The notes below the pieces were generated by a model. It was not told the DNA's origin. It saw only the letters and a program-made list of their open reading frames with translations, and ran no database searches. A program made the position numbers and the translations under genes. 64,000 nt of DNA from Bacillota bacterium (GTDB lineage Bacteria; Bacillota; Sulfobacillia; JAIMAT01): positions 1 through 64,000 of the forward strand of contig JASBVS010000047.1 in assembly GCA_029960955.1 (NCBI GenBank). The letters run 5' to 3'. Below, piece by piece: positions 17,117 through 25,225 of this stretch (its first letter is position 1; each line of letters opens with the position of its first letter).

Positions 17117-18061
17117 TCACGCCCCTTCCTGGACCCGTTCGCCCAGCAGGCCCGAGGGGAGCAGGACCAGCACCAGCACCAGGATGGCGAAGGCGACGAC
17201 GTTCTGGAACTTCGTGCCGATGAAGCCGCCTCCCACCTGCTCCAGGACCCCCAGAAGGATCCCGCCCAGGAAGGCGCCGGGGATGTTGCCGATCCCGCCC
17301 ACCACCGCCGCGGTGAAGGCCTTGATGCCGATGTCGAAGCCCATGTAGGGCGTCACCAGCGTGTACTGGGTGGCGAAGAGCGCGCCCGCGGCGCCGCCCA
17401 TCCCGGAGCCGACCAGGAAGGTCAGCGCGATGATCGCGTTGACGTCGATCCCCTGCAGCGCCGCCGTCGTCCGGTCCTCCGCCACCGCCCGCATCGCCTT
17501 CCCCGGCCGCGTCCGCCCGACGAAGAGCGTCAGCCCCACCATCATCAGGATCGAGGCCACGACCACGACGATGCTGTTCAGCCGGATGGTGAGGGGATTC
17601 TGCAGGCCGGCCACGTGGATGCGGTAGACCGTTGCGAAGACGGTCGGAACCGGGAGGACGAACTTCCCCAGGTGGATGCTCTCGACGAGCCGCACGAGAT
17701 CCTCCAGGAGGAAGGAGACGCCGATGGCGGAGACCAGCAGGATCAGCGTGGGCGCCTGGCGCAGCGGCCGGTAGGCCACCCGCTCGATGCCGGCGCCCAG
17801 CAGTGCCGTCACCGCCGCCGCGGCGACCACGGCCGCCAGGAGCAGCGCCCACGGCGAGAGCGGTCGTCCGCCCGCGGTCAGCGCCCGCAGCACCTCGGTG
17901 CCCACGAAGGCGCCGACCATGAAGACGTCGCCGTGGGCGAAGTTGATCAGTTTCAGGACGCCGTAGACCATCGTGTAGCCGACGGCGATGAGCGCGTAGA
18001 CGAAGCCGACCACCAAACCGTCCAGCACCAGCTGCGGCAGCGTCTGCAGTGTGGAGGACAT
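17117..18061 (-). CDS. livH: Branched-chain amino acid ABC transporter permease LivH
   Basis: A 314-residue, about eight-helix membrane protein beginning MSSTLQTLPQLVLDGLVVGFVYALIAVGYTMVYGVLKLINFAHGD; the last stretch, GVLKLINFAHGD, is the hallmark of LivH. Near the C-terminus AAVVGGIGNIPGAFLGG is the second conserved Liv permease motif. It forms the membrane channel together with the LivM half of the next gene. It sits between the solute-binding gene and the fusion gene in the same orientation. Confidence 0.94.
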   Translation of the reverse strand: MSSTLQTLPQLVLDGLVVGFVYALIAVGYTMVYGVLKLINFAHGDVFMVGAFVGTEVLRALTAGGRPLSPWALLLAAVVAAAAVTALLGAGIERVAYRPLRQAPTLILLVSAIGVSFLLEDLVRLVESIHLGKFVLPVPTVFATVYRIHVAGLQNPLTIRLNSIVVVVASILMMVGLTLFVGRTRPGKAMRAVAEDRTTAALQGIDVNAIIALTFLVGSGMGGAAGALFATQYTLVTPYMGFDIGIKAFTAAVVGGIGNIPGAFLGGILLGVLEQVGGGFIGTKFQNVVAFAILVLVLVLLPSGLLGERVQEGA

Positions 18062-18172
18062 CCAGGCTCTTCGCCTCCCGTCACGCCGAGGATGACCCGA
18101 TGCGACCAGGGGAGGCCGGGCGCCTCACGGCTCGGCGTCCGCCTTCCCCTGGCCCCTCCTTCCGGATGCGGG

Positions 18173-19411
18173 TTACTGGCTGACCAGCTCGCCCTTCGGG
18201 TTGTACTGCGCCATCAGCTTGGCGTCCCCGGTGGTGGAGGCGTTGGCGCTGGTGATCTGATAGACGTAGTAGCCCGCGTAGATGTTGTCGCCGATGCTGT
18301 CGAAGCCCACCTTGACCAGCGCGCCCTGGTAATCCGTGATCGCCCGGATCGCGTCGCGCACCTGGGCGCGGGTGGGCAGCTTGCCGCCGTTCTTCTGGAT
18401 GGCGTCCTTCAGCCCCTGGAGGACGACACCCATGGCGTCGTAGCCGTAGATCGCGTAGGGGTCCGGATTCTCCTTGTACTCGGCCGTGTAATCCTGGATG
18501 AACTTCTGGCCGCCCGGCGTCAGGTTGGTGGGCGCCGCCACCGAGGTGGCGTAGACGCCGATGGCGTTCTCCTTGGCGGTGGCCACCAGGCCGTTGGAGA
18601 AGACGCCGTCAGGCCCCATCCACTTGGTGTGGATCCCCCTGACCGCCGCCTGGTTGAGCATCAGGGCGAAGCCCTGGTAGAGGCCGCCGTAGTAAACCAG
18701 GTCCGGCTTGACCTGCTGGATCTGCGTCAGCACGTTGGAGTAGTCGGTCTCGCTCTTGTCGATGGACTGCGAACCGACCACCTGCAGGCCGATCTCCTGG
18801 GCCTTCTGCTTGAAGGCGTTAGCCACGCCCGTCCCGTAGGCCGTGATGTTGTCGATGACGAAGACCGTCTTCACGCCCAGCTGGTCCTTCGCGAAGATGG
18901 CGCCCACGGGGCCCTGGACGTCGTCCCGCCCGCAGATGCGGCTGATCTCCGGGTACTTGTACTGGCTGGTCACGTTGGGGTTCGTGTTGGCCGGCGAGAC
19001 GATGGGCAGCTGGGCCGCGTGGTACTGGGCCTCCGAGGGGATCATGACGCCCGAGTCGAGGTGCCCGACCACGGCCAGCACCTGCGAATCGGCGGCCAGC
19101 TTCTGCGCGTTGGCGACGCCGGTGTTCGGGTCGCCCTTGTCGTCCTGCGGGTCGAGCTGGAGGTCGAAGCCCATGGCCTTGAACTGGTCGTACTCCTGCT
19201 TCAGCTTGAGCGCGGCACCGTTCTTGAGCGCGATGCCTTGCACCGACTCGTCGCCCGAGAGCGGGCTCTGGGTCGCGATCTTGATGACCTGCAACCCGGA
19301 CGAATTGCCGCCGGAGCTCGGCTGCGCGCCTCCGCCGCAGGCGGCCGAGGCCAGCAGGACGGCCAGCAGGGCCGAAGCGCCCAGGGCGCGGGCCCAGCGA
19401 AGGTGGGGCAT
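18173..19411 (-). CDS. livK: Branched-chain amino acid ABC transporter substrate-binding lipoprotein
   Basis: A 412-residue periplasmic-type binding protein of the LivJ/LivK family, starting at ATG 19411 with GAGGATGGTG upstream. The leader MPHLRWARALGASALLAVLLASAACGGG ends in SAAC, a lipobox, so the mature protein should be lipid-anchored outside the membrane. IKIATQSPLSGDESVQGIALKNGAALKL is the conserved first strand and helix of the ligand-binding fold. As the first gene of the Liv operon it delivers substrate to LivH and the LivM-LivG fusion. Confidence 0.93.
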   Translation of the reverse strand: MPHLRWARALGASALLAVLLASAACGGGAQPSSGGNSSGLQVIKIATQSPLSGDESVQGIALKNGAALKLKQEYDQFKAMGFDLQLDPQDDKGDPNTGVANAQKLAADSQVLAVVGHLDSGVMIPSEAQYHAAQLPIVSPANTNPNVTSQYKYPEISRICGRDDVQGPVGAIFAKDQLGVKTVFVIDNITAYGTGVANAFKQKAQEIGLQVVGSQSIDKSETDYSNVLTQIQQVKPDLVYYGGLYQGFALMLNQAAVRGIHTKWMGPDGVFSNGLVATAKENAIGVYATSVAAPTNLTPGGQKFIQDYTAEYKENPDPYAIYGYDAMGVVLQGLKDAIQKNGGKLPTRAQVRDAIRAITDYQGALVKVGFDSIGDNIYAGYYVYQITSANASTTGDAKLMAQYNPKGELVSQ

Positions 19412-19634
19412 ACGGTCACCATCCTCCCGAAAAGATTTGGGCCAAGCTTCAAAGACCGGGTTCCGCGCCGGGGGCTTCCTTGTGCGCCGGATGGAACCGG
19501 TTTGGCGGGGAATATACGGCGGCGATCGACGCCTTCCTGCACGATGCTCCCTGCCGCCCGCCCATTTTCGCTGGATCTTCGATCCAAAGAGCGGGCGGAA
19601 GCGGAGCGCCGGCCAGCGGGCCAGTTTGCATGGT
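19412..19634 (-). promoter_or_regulatory. Upstream control region of the Liv operon
   Basis: After the terminator of the MFS gene, this stretch should contain the Liv promoter. A perfect interrupted palindrome TGGATC-TTC-GATCCA lies at 19572-19586 and is a candidate operator. TATATT is readable on the minus strand as a -10 near 19529, but no good -35 accompanies it. No open frame here looks like a gene. Confidence 0.35.
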
Positions 19635-19697
19635 GAAAAACGGAGACACCCGCGGGTACCACGGGTACAGGCGGGGGTATACGTGTCGGGTCTCCGT
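19635..19697 (-). terminator. Rho-independent terminator of the MFS gene
   Basis: On the minus strand ACGGAGAC (19690-19697) pairs with GTCTCCGT (19640-19647), followed immediately by a T-run (TTTTTC, 19635-19640). The 42-base loop contains GGTACC and GTATAC palindromes that may form inner hairpins. It lies 80 bases beyond the MFS stop codon, separating that gene from the Liv operon. Confidence 0.6.
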
Positions 19698-19777
19698 GCG
19701 GAAGGAAGGAGACGGCGCCCGGGAGCCTCGCCGGCGCCCGGGCGGGAGGCGGGAGCGCGCCGCGGCGGCCGCGCCCC

Positions 19778-21295
19778 TCAGCTGCCTCCTTCCTCTCCGC
19801 CCCGCCGGGCGGGCTGCACGGGCATGGGGGCGGGCCCGCGCAGCAGGGAGAGGAAGGCGGCCAGCAGGCTGATGGCGACCGACAGCCAGAAGACCGACTG
19901 GACGCCGTGGACGAAGTCGGCCACCGCGATCCCGGCCGATCCGACCTGCACGCCGGAGAAGAGGCCCTGGAGCGCCTCGGGTCGCATCGTGCTCGACATG
20001 ACGTCCAGGCTGAGGGCGATGGAGATCATCATGCCCAGGTTGTTGGCCATGGTGCGCGTGCCGCCCGCGATGCCCCTGCGCTCCGGCACCACGGCGCCCA
20101 TGATGGCGTTGGTGTTGGGCGAGTTGAAGAGGCCCGAGCCGGCCCCCATCACCGCCATCCAGACGGCCAGGACCGGGATGGGCGTGCGCGTGCCCAGCCG
20201 GGCCAGGCCCACCAGCCCCACGGCCGAGATGACCAGCCCGAGCGAGGCCAGCTCCCGCGACCCGTAGCGGTCCGACAGCCAGCCGCTGACGGGCGAGAGC
20301 ACCAGCATGGCCGCCGCGAAGGGCGCCAGGAGGACGCCGGCCGTCACCGGGTCGTAGCCGCGGATGCCCTGGAAGTAGAAGACCAGGAGGAAGGTGACCG
20401 AACCCCGCGCGATCCCGTTCAACCACGTGCTGGAGTAGGCGGCCGCCAGGAGCCGGCTGCGGAAGAGCCGCAGGTCCAGCATGGGCTGGTCCGTCCTTCC
20501 CTCCCACCAGACGAAGAAGGCCAGGAGCAGAACCGCCGCGGCCGCCATGGCGACGATGGACGGCTCCAGCCAGTGGCCGCCCGGACCCAGGGTGAGCACC
20601 ACCAGCACGAGGAAGAGCCCCAGGGTGAAGGCCAGCGTTCCCCAGACGTCGAAGCGCTGGTGCTCCGGCAGCTTGACCACCTCGCGCAGCTGGAGCCACG
20701 CCCAGGCCGTCCCGACGAGGCCCAGCGGGACGTTGAACCAGATCACCCACTGCCACCCGAAGTTCGTCAGGAAGCCGCCCAGCACGGGGCCCACGATGGA
20801 ACCGACCGCGATCACCATGGAGTTGATCCCCAGCGCCCGCCCCAGCTCGCGCTTGGGGAAGGCGTCGGTGACGATGGCCGTGCTGTTGGCGAGCATCAGG
20901 GAGCCCCCGACCGCCTGGAAGACGCGCAGCGCGATCAGCTCCAGCGGCGTCCGCGAGAAGCCGGCCAGGAGGGCGCCCAGCGTGAAGACGGCGAAGCCGG
21001 TGACGTAGAGCCGCTTCCTGCCGATCATGTCGGCCACGCGGCCGACGGAGGGCACCAGGATCGTGATCATCAGCTGGTAGCCCATGAGGATCCAGACGAC
21101 CTCGGCGAAGCTCGCGCGCAGGGTGCGCATGAGGTCCGGCAGGGCGATGATCAGCGTCGTGCCGTTGAGGACCGAGAGAAAGGCGCCCAGGGTGGTCGAG
21201 GAGAGCGCCCACCACTTGTAGTTCCGCCCCGGCTTCTCGCCGGGGGAAGGCCGGTCCGTGGTCGGGTGGAGTTCGCGGGAAGCGGTGCGCGCCAT
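19778..21295 (-). CDS. MFS drug:proton antiporter, DHA2 (14-helix) family
   Basis: A 505-residue transporter with about fourteen hydrophobic segments, consistent with EmrB/QacA-type exporters. The cytoplasmic loop motif GRVADMIGRKRLYVTG is the classic MFS motif A, and ALGINSMVIAVGSIVGPVLGGFLT carries the export-specific motif C (Gly-rich helix with GPxxGG). It probably extrudes hydrophobic or cationic toxic compounds using protons. It is monocistronic, with its own terminator downstream and an AT-richer upstream region. Confidence 0.9.
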   Translation of the reverse strand: MARTASRELHPTTDRPSPGEKPGRNYKWWALSSTTLGAFLSVLNGTTLIIALPDLMRTLRASFAEVVWILMGYQLMITILVPSVGRVADMIGRKRLYVTGFAVFTLGALLAGFSRTPLELIALRVFQAVGGSLMLANSTAIVTDAFPKRELGRALGINSMVIAVGSIVGPVLGGFLTNFGWQWVIWFNVPLGLVGTAWAWLQLREVVKLPEHQRFDVWGTLAFTLGLFLVLVVLTLGPGGHWLEPSIVAMAAAAVLLLAFFVWWEGRTDQPMLDLRLFRSRLLAAAYSSTWLNGIARGSVTFLLVFYFQGIRGYDPVTAGVLLAPFAAAMLVLSPVSGWLSDRYGSRELASLGLVISAVGLVGLARLGTRTPIPVLAVWMAVMGAGSGLFNSPNTNAIMGAVVPERRGIAGGTRTMANNLGMMISIALSLDVMSSTMRPEALQGLFSGVQVGSAGIAVADFVHGVQSVFWLSVAISLLAAFLSLLRGPAPMPVQPARRGGEEGGS

Positions 21296-21425
21296 GACGA
21301 TAGCCTTCCTCCTGTACGCTGGGCCGCATGTCTCCGGAAGCGTGCCGCCGGACCGCGAGGGGTCGCGGTCCGAACGCTCTGCAGGTCGTGCCGGCCACTA
21401 TCACTTTGACGGTCTATTATTGTAG
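21296..21425. other. AT-richer gap upstream of the MFS gene; no gene seen
   Basis: The stretch around 21400-21430 is far lower in G+C than its surroundings. It includes TTGACGG followed by TATTATTG on the plus strand. It may hold the MFS promoter on the minus strand, but no clear -35/-10 pair for that direction could be fixed. The composition change continues into the integrase-like remnant. Confidence 0.3.
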
Positions 21426-21506
21426 GTATGCAAGTTAGACAAGACAAGGCGCCTCCCCCAGGCGCTCGAAGAAGCCGCCAGCAAGCTCGACGCGCTGCTT
21501 GGCTAA
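21426..21506 (+). pseudogene. Possible C-terminal remnant of a tyrosine integrase
   Basis: The codons read as a short peptide ending in QALEEAASKLDALLG and TAA at 21504-21506, resembling the helical tail that ends many phage or element integrases. An in-frame TAG at 21423 precedes it, and there is no start or catalytic part, so it would be a decayed fragment. It lies about 100 bases from the 3' end of tRNA-Pro, a standard integration site, in a patch of lower G+C. The peptide is short, so the identification is tentative. Confidence 0.35.
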
Positions 21507-21528
21507 TGGCAGTAGATTGGCAGTAAAC

Positions 21529-21567
21529 GAGGCCCCCGGCTGGGTTCTTCTCCCAACCGGGGGCCTC
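21529..21567 (-). terminator. Strong stem-loop downstream of tRNA-Pro
   Basis: GAGGCCCCCGG (21529-21539) pairs perfectly with CCGGGGGCCTC (21557-21567), with four further pairs inside after one mismatch. It lies 36 bases beyond the tRNA 3' end and on the minus strand is followed by GTTTACTG, only weakly T-rich. It is the probable terminator of the tRNA transcript, and could also act from the plus side. Confidence 0.6.
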
Positions 21568-21602
21568 AAATTCCGCTCGGCTCTAGGCTTTGCGGTCCTT
21601 GC

Positions 21603-21679
21603 TGGTCGGGCCGGCCGGATTTGAACCGGCGACCTCTTGAACCCCATTCAAGCGCGCTACCAAGCTGCGCCACGGCCCG
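21603..21679 (-). tRNA. tRNA-Pro (anticodon GGG)
   Basis: The minus strand folds into a complete cloverleaf: acceptor CGGGCCG with CGGCCCG, D-arm GCGC-AGCTTGGTA-GCGC, anticodon stem CTTGA/TCAAG with loop ATGGGGT (anticodon GGG), variable AGGTC, and T-arm GCCGG-TTCAAAT-CCGGC. Discriminator A and an encoded CCA follow, giving 77 bases. It decodes CCC (and CCU by wobble), codons heavily used in this genome. Its 3' end faces the putative integrase remnant. Confidence 0.96.
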
Positions 21680-21718
21680 ACGGAACCTGCGGCGACGCGC
21701 GGCCGCCCGCACCCCTGG

Positions 21719-21747
21719 ATTCTAAGCCCGTGCGGACGCCGGCGCAA
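21719..21747 (-). promoter_or_regulatory. Sigma-A-type promoter of tRNA-Pro
   Basis: On the minus strand TTGCGC (21742-21747) and TAGAAT (21719-21724) are separated by exactly 17 bases. Transcription would start near 21712, about 33 bases before the mature tRNA 5' end. Confidence 0.6.
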
Positions 21748-21838
21748 GGCGGCGGGCCGCGGCCCGGGGCCGCGAGCGGCCGCCGGCGGGTTGCCGCGGG
21801 GGGGCCGCCCCGCGCGACGGGATTCCGCTCGATCCCGC
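21748..21838 (-). terminator. Cluster of GC stem-loops downstream of spoIVA
   Basis: Several inverted repeats follow the spoIVA stop: GGGAT/ATCCC, CGCGGGG/CCCCGCG and CGCGGCC/GGCCGCG, each with a short loop. Together they probably end the spoIVA transcript before the tRNA promoter. No T-run is present, so the mechanism is not certain. Confidence 0.35.
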
Positions 21839-23317
21839 TCAGAAGATGATGCAGATCAGGCCGCCGCTGCCCTCGTTGGTGATCCGCTCCAGCGTCTCGC
21901 GGAGCTTCCGCTGGGCGCTCTCCGGGATCCGGTCGAGCTTGGCCTGGACCCCTTCCTCCAGGAGCTCGTGGAGCGACTTGCCGAAGATCTCGGATTCCCA
22001 GATCTTGGACGGGTCGTCGGCGAACTTCTCGTTCAGGTAGCTGACCAGCTCCTCGGACTGCTGCTCGGTCCCCAGGATGGGCGTGTACTCGGCGAAGACG
22101 TCGGCGCGGACCACGTGGTAGGCGGGCGCCTTGGCCCGGAGCCGGACGCCGAACTGGCTGCCGCGCTTGACCAGTTCGGGCTCCTCGAACTCCATGTCCT
22201 CCGAGGCGGGGGTGACGATGCCGTAGCCCACCTCCTGCGCCTCCCGCCAGCCGGCGGAGAGCTTGGAGAACTGGCGGCGGGCGTCGACCAGCTCGCGCAT
22301 CAGGCGCATCAGCGCCGGCTTGTCGCTGATGCTGACGCCGGCGATCTCCTCCAGCACGCGGTAGAAGAGCGACTCGGGCGCCTCCAGGGCCACGGTGACG
22401 TTCCCCGTACCGGGCTCCATGCGGGCGATGCGCGCCTCGCTCACCTCTTCCATGGTGCTCAGCTCGGCCACCGCCTGGTCCACGTCGCGCAGCCGGAGGA
22501 CCTTGGAGCGGGCCTCCTGGACCGCCTGGTCGAAGCGGAGGCGGAGCCAGTGGCTGCCCTCCAGCTCCTGCACCCAGGCGGGGAGCTGGATCTCCAGGTC
22601 GTGCACGGGGAACTCGTAGAGGAGCTCCTCCAGGATCCAGTCCAGCGCCTCGCGGTCGAGGTGGAGCGCGTCCACGGGGAGGACCGTGGCGCCGTACTCC
22701 TGCTCCATCCGGTTGGCCAGCTCCTCGGTGTCGGGATCGTCCGGGTGCGCGGAGTTGAGGATGACCAGGAAGGGCTTCCCGAGGTCCTTCAGCTCGCCGA
22801 TGGTGCGGCGCTCCGCTTCCTCGTAGCCGGAGCGCGGGATGTCGGTGATGCTCCCGTCGGTGGTGACCACCAGGCCGATGGTGGAGTGCTCGGCGATGAC
22901 GCGCCGGGTGCCCTCTTCGGCCGCCTGCTCGAAGGGGATGGGCTCGCCGAACCAGGGCGTCGAGACCAGCCGCGGCCCCTCCTCCTCCATGTAGCCGATG
23001 GCGCCCTCCACGGGGTAGCCCACGCAGTCGATGAAGCGGACCCGGGCGCGCAGCCGGTCGCCGACGGCGATCTCCACCGCCTCGCCGGGGATGAACTTGG
23101 GCTCGGCCGTCATGATCGTCCGGCCGGCGCCGCTCTGCGGCATCTCGTCGACGGTCCGCTGCCGCTCGTACTCGTCGGGGATGTTGGGAAGCACCAGCAG
23201 CTCGAGGAAGCGCTTGATCAGGGTGGACTTTCCGGTCCGCACGGGGCCGACCACGCCGACGTACAGGTCTCCCCCGGTCCGCTGGGCGATATCCTGGAAG
23301 ATGTCGAACTCCTCCAC
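21839..23317 (-). CDS. spoIVA: Stage IV sporulation protein A (SpoIVA ATPase)
   Basis: The GTG at 23317 with GGGGGAGGT upstream gives 492 residues, the same length as Bacillus subtilis SpoIVA. SpoIVA hydrolyses ATP to polymerise into the basement layer of the spore coat on the mother-cell side of the forespore membrane. The N-terminal start EEFDIFQDIAQRTGGDLYVGVVGPVRTGKST has the Walker A loop at about residues 24-32. The C-terminus ends GGLICIIF, the short hydrophobic tail typical of the family, which matters for membrane localisation. A sigma-E-like promoter lies about 100 bases upstream. Confidence 0.98.
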   Translation of the reverse strand: MEEFDIFQDIAQRTGGDLYVGVVGPVRTGKSTLIKRFLELLVLPNIPDEYERQRTVDEMPQSGAGRTIMTAEPKFIPGEAVEIAVGDRLRARVRFIDCVGYPVEGAIGYMEEEGPRLVSTPWFGEPIPFEQAAEEGTRRVIAEHSTIGLVVTTDGSITDIPRSGYEEAERRTIGELKDLGKPFLVILNSAHPDDPDTEELANRMEQEYGATVLPVDALHLDREALDWILEELLYEFPVHDLEIQLPAWVQELEGSHWLRLRFDQAVQEARSKVLRLRDVDQAVAELSTMEEVSEARIARMEPGTGNVTVALEAPESLFYRVLEEIAGVSISDKPALMRLMRELVDARRQFSKLSAGWREAQEVGYGIVTPASEDMEFEEPELVKRGSQFGVRLRAKAPAYHVVRADVFAEYTPILGTEQQSEELVSYLNEKFADDPSKIWESEIFGKSLHELLEEGVQAKLDRIPESAQRKLRETLERITNEGSGGLICIIF

Positions 23318-23422
23318 GCGACCTCCCCCTCTTCTCTGGGACCAGGCACGCCGGGTGGCGAACCGCCGGAACCGGCGCCTCCGCGTCGCGGGGACGCGGC
23401 CCACGCCCTCTCCGATGCTCCA

Positions 23423-23450
23423 GCTATATGCGCCCAAGCCGGGATCATGC
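23423..23450 (-). promoter_or_regulatory. Candidate sigma-E promoter of spoIVA
   Basis: On the minus strand GCATGAT (23444-23450) lies 13 bases before CATATAGC (23423-23430). These resemble the mother-cell sigma-E elements (KMATATT and CATACAAT), and B. subtilis spoIVA is sigma-E dependent. The match is partial and based on consensus recall. Confidence 0.4.
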
Positions 23451-23482
23451 CGGAAGGGAGGTCCGGGGAAGGCGGAAGGAGG

Positions 23483-24955
23483 TCAGCCCTCCGGCGCGGG
23501 ACCGCCGGAGCGGCGCGGGACGAGCCGCCTCCCGGGCGGGGCGGCGCGCTCCGCGCGGCGCGGCCGCTCCCGCCAGCGCCAGCGGACGGGGGTGCCCTCC
23601 AGGTCGACCACCTCGCGCAGGCGGCTCTCGAGGTACCGCTCGTACGCCCTGTCGATGCCCCCGGGGGCGTTGGTGAAGCCCGTCAGCACGGGCGGCTCGC
23701 TGCCGGTCTGCGTCACGTAGTAGATGCGCGTCGGCTTCCCGCGGTGCGCGGGCGGGTGGTGGAGCGCGACGGCGTCGGAGACCACGCGGTTGAGGAGCGA
23801 CGTGGCCAGGCGCACGCGGTGGTGGTCGGCGGCCCGGGCGAAGAGGTGCGGAAGCCGCTCCAGCCGCTGGCCCGTCCGCGCGGAGAGGGTGACCACCGGG
23901 GCGAAGGCGAGGAAGTGGAGGCGCTCCCGCACCTGGCGCACGAAGGCTTCGCTGGTGCCGGTCTCCTTCTCGATCAGGTCCCACTTGTTCACCGCCACGA
24001 CGCAGGCGCGACCCCGCTCCTCGATCAGGTCGCCGATCTTGACGTCCTGCTCGGTGACGCCCTGGGTGGCGTCGAGCACCAGGCAGGCGACGTCCGCCCG
24101 CTCCAGCGCGCGCAGCGTGCGGACGGTGCTGTAGAACTCGACCGGCTCGTGGACCCGCGCGCGGCGGCGGAGCCCGGCCGTGTCGACGAAGACGAAGGAG
24201 CGGTCGCCCGCCTGCCAGGGCACGTCGACGGCGTCGCGGGTGGTGCCGGCGACCGGGGTGACCAGGAGGCGCGGGCTGCGCAGGATGCGGTTGATCAGCG
24301 AGGACTTGCCCACGTTGGGGCGCCCGACCACCGCCACGCGGACGGGCCGCTCGGGCGAGGGCGCCGCCCCGCGCCCCGCCGGCACCTCCCCCTCCCCCTC
24401 CCCCGCGTCCGCCGGCGCCTCCCGCTCCACCGGCTCGGCCGGCCGGCCCGCGCGCCCCAGCTCCTCCAGCACGCGGTCGAGAAGGTGGCCGACGCCGCGG
24501 CCGTGCTCCGCCGAGAGCGCCAGCGGCTCGCCCAGGCCCAGGCGGAAGAAGTCGAAGGCCAGCTCGTCGGGCTGGCCGGGGTCGAGCTTGTTGACGGCCA
24601 GGAGGAGCGGCTTGCCGCTGCGGCGGAGGAGGGCGGCCGCTTCCTCGTCGTCCGGCGTCACGCCCTGGCGGCCGTCCACCAGGAAGACCAGGAGATCCGC
24701 CTCCTCCACCGCGGCCAGCGCCATGCGGTGGACCGCCGCGGCCATGCTCTCCGGCTCGGCCGCCGCCTCCAGCCCGCCCGTGTCGAGCAGCGTGAAGCGG
24801 CGGCCGCGCCACTCCGCCTCGCCGGCGATGCGGTCGCGGGTGACGCCGGGCCGCCCCTCGACGATGGCGTGGCGGCGCCGCAGGATGCGGTTGAAGAGCG
24901 TCGACTTGCCCACGTTGGGGCGTCCGACCAGGGCCACGATGGGCAATGGGTTCAC
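23483..24955 (-). CDS. der: Ribosome biogenesis GTPase Der (EngA)
   Basis: A 490-residue protein with the two tandem G domains that define Der, needed for maturation of the 50S subunit. Domain 1 has GRPNVGKST near residue 11, DTGG and NKLD; domain 2 has GRPNVGKSS near residue 216, DTAG and NKWD. A KH-like domain follows, ending in the C-terminal third. The linker between the G domains is long and rich in Glu, Gly and Pro (around 180-210), longer than in B. subtilis. The product starts MNPLPIVALVGRPNVG at GTG 24955. Confidence 0.97.
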   Translation of the reverse strand: MNPLPIVALVGRPNVGKSTLFNRILRRRHAIVEGRPGVTRDRIAGEAEWRGRRFTLLDTGGLEAAAEPESMAAAVHRMALAAVEEADLLVFLVDGRQGVTPDDEEAAALLRRSGKPLLLAVNKLDPGQPDELAFDFFRLGLGEPLALSAEHGRGVGHLLDRVLEELGRAGRPAEPVEREAPADAGEGEGEVPAGRGAAPSPERPVRVAVVGRPNVGKSSLINRILRSPRLLVTPVAGTTRDAVDVPWQAGDRSFVFVDTAGLRRRARVHEPVEFYSTVRTLRALERADVACLVLDATQGVTEQDVKIGDLIEERGRACVVAVNKWDLIEKETGTSEAFVRQVRERLHFLAFAPVVTLSARTGQRLERLPHLFARAADHHRVRLATSLLNRVVSDAVALHHPPAHRGKPTRIYYVTQTGSEPPVLTGFTNAPGGIDRAYERYLESRLREVVDLEGTPVRWRWRERPRRAERAAPPGRRLVPRRSGGPAPEG

Positions 24956-25012
24956 CTCGCCGTCCCCCGATTATACCGGGCGGGCGGTCGGCGCCGGGCG
25001 CCGCCGGGCTCT

Positions 25013-25225
25013 TCAGTGCTTGACGATGATGAGCGTGCCGTTCCCCAGGTCGTGGGCGAAGGCGTTGAGGATGCGCGTCAGGAGGAAGGCGACCCTCTGC
25101 TGCTCCTCCGCGCTCTCGACGTAGAAGACGGGCGCGGCGCCGCCCGCCACCGCGTCGCGGCGGAGCGCCACGACGGCCACGATGGCCTCCTCGATGCGCA
25201 CCTCGCCGCCTCCGCCCGCCTTCAT
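25013..25225 (-). CDS. Small capping-complex-type subunit paired with YIEGIA protein
   Basis: A 70-residue protein (MKAGGGGEVRIEEAIVAVVALRRDAVAGG...) whose ATG at 25225 overlaps the stop of the YIEGIA gene as ATGA. It alternates hydrophobic strands with an RIL-NAF helix and ends GTLIIVKH. Small proteins at this position are annotated as a capping-complex partner of YIEGIA proteins in spore formers; that name is recalled from family annotation and the molecular function is not established. Tight coupling supports a protein complex of fixed ratio. Confidence 0.75.
   Translation of the reverse strand: MKAGGGGEVRIEEAIVAVVALRRDAVAGGAAPVFYVESAEEQQRVAFLLTRILNAFAHDLGNGTLIIVKH

Noticed and set aside
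19643-19675. Repeated GGGTAC/GGGTAT words that look like a regulatory repeat or short CRISPR-like array
   Set aside because: Only three imperfect copies with no spacers; they lie in the loop of the terminator at 19635-19697.
21435-21647. Open frame on the minus strand covering tRNA-Pro
   Set aside because: Its start translates the tRNA itself (GFKRSPVQIRPARP is the classic translation of tRNA T-arm sequence). It is not a protein gene.
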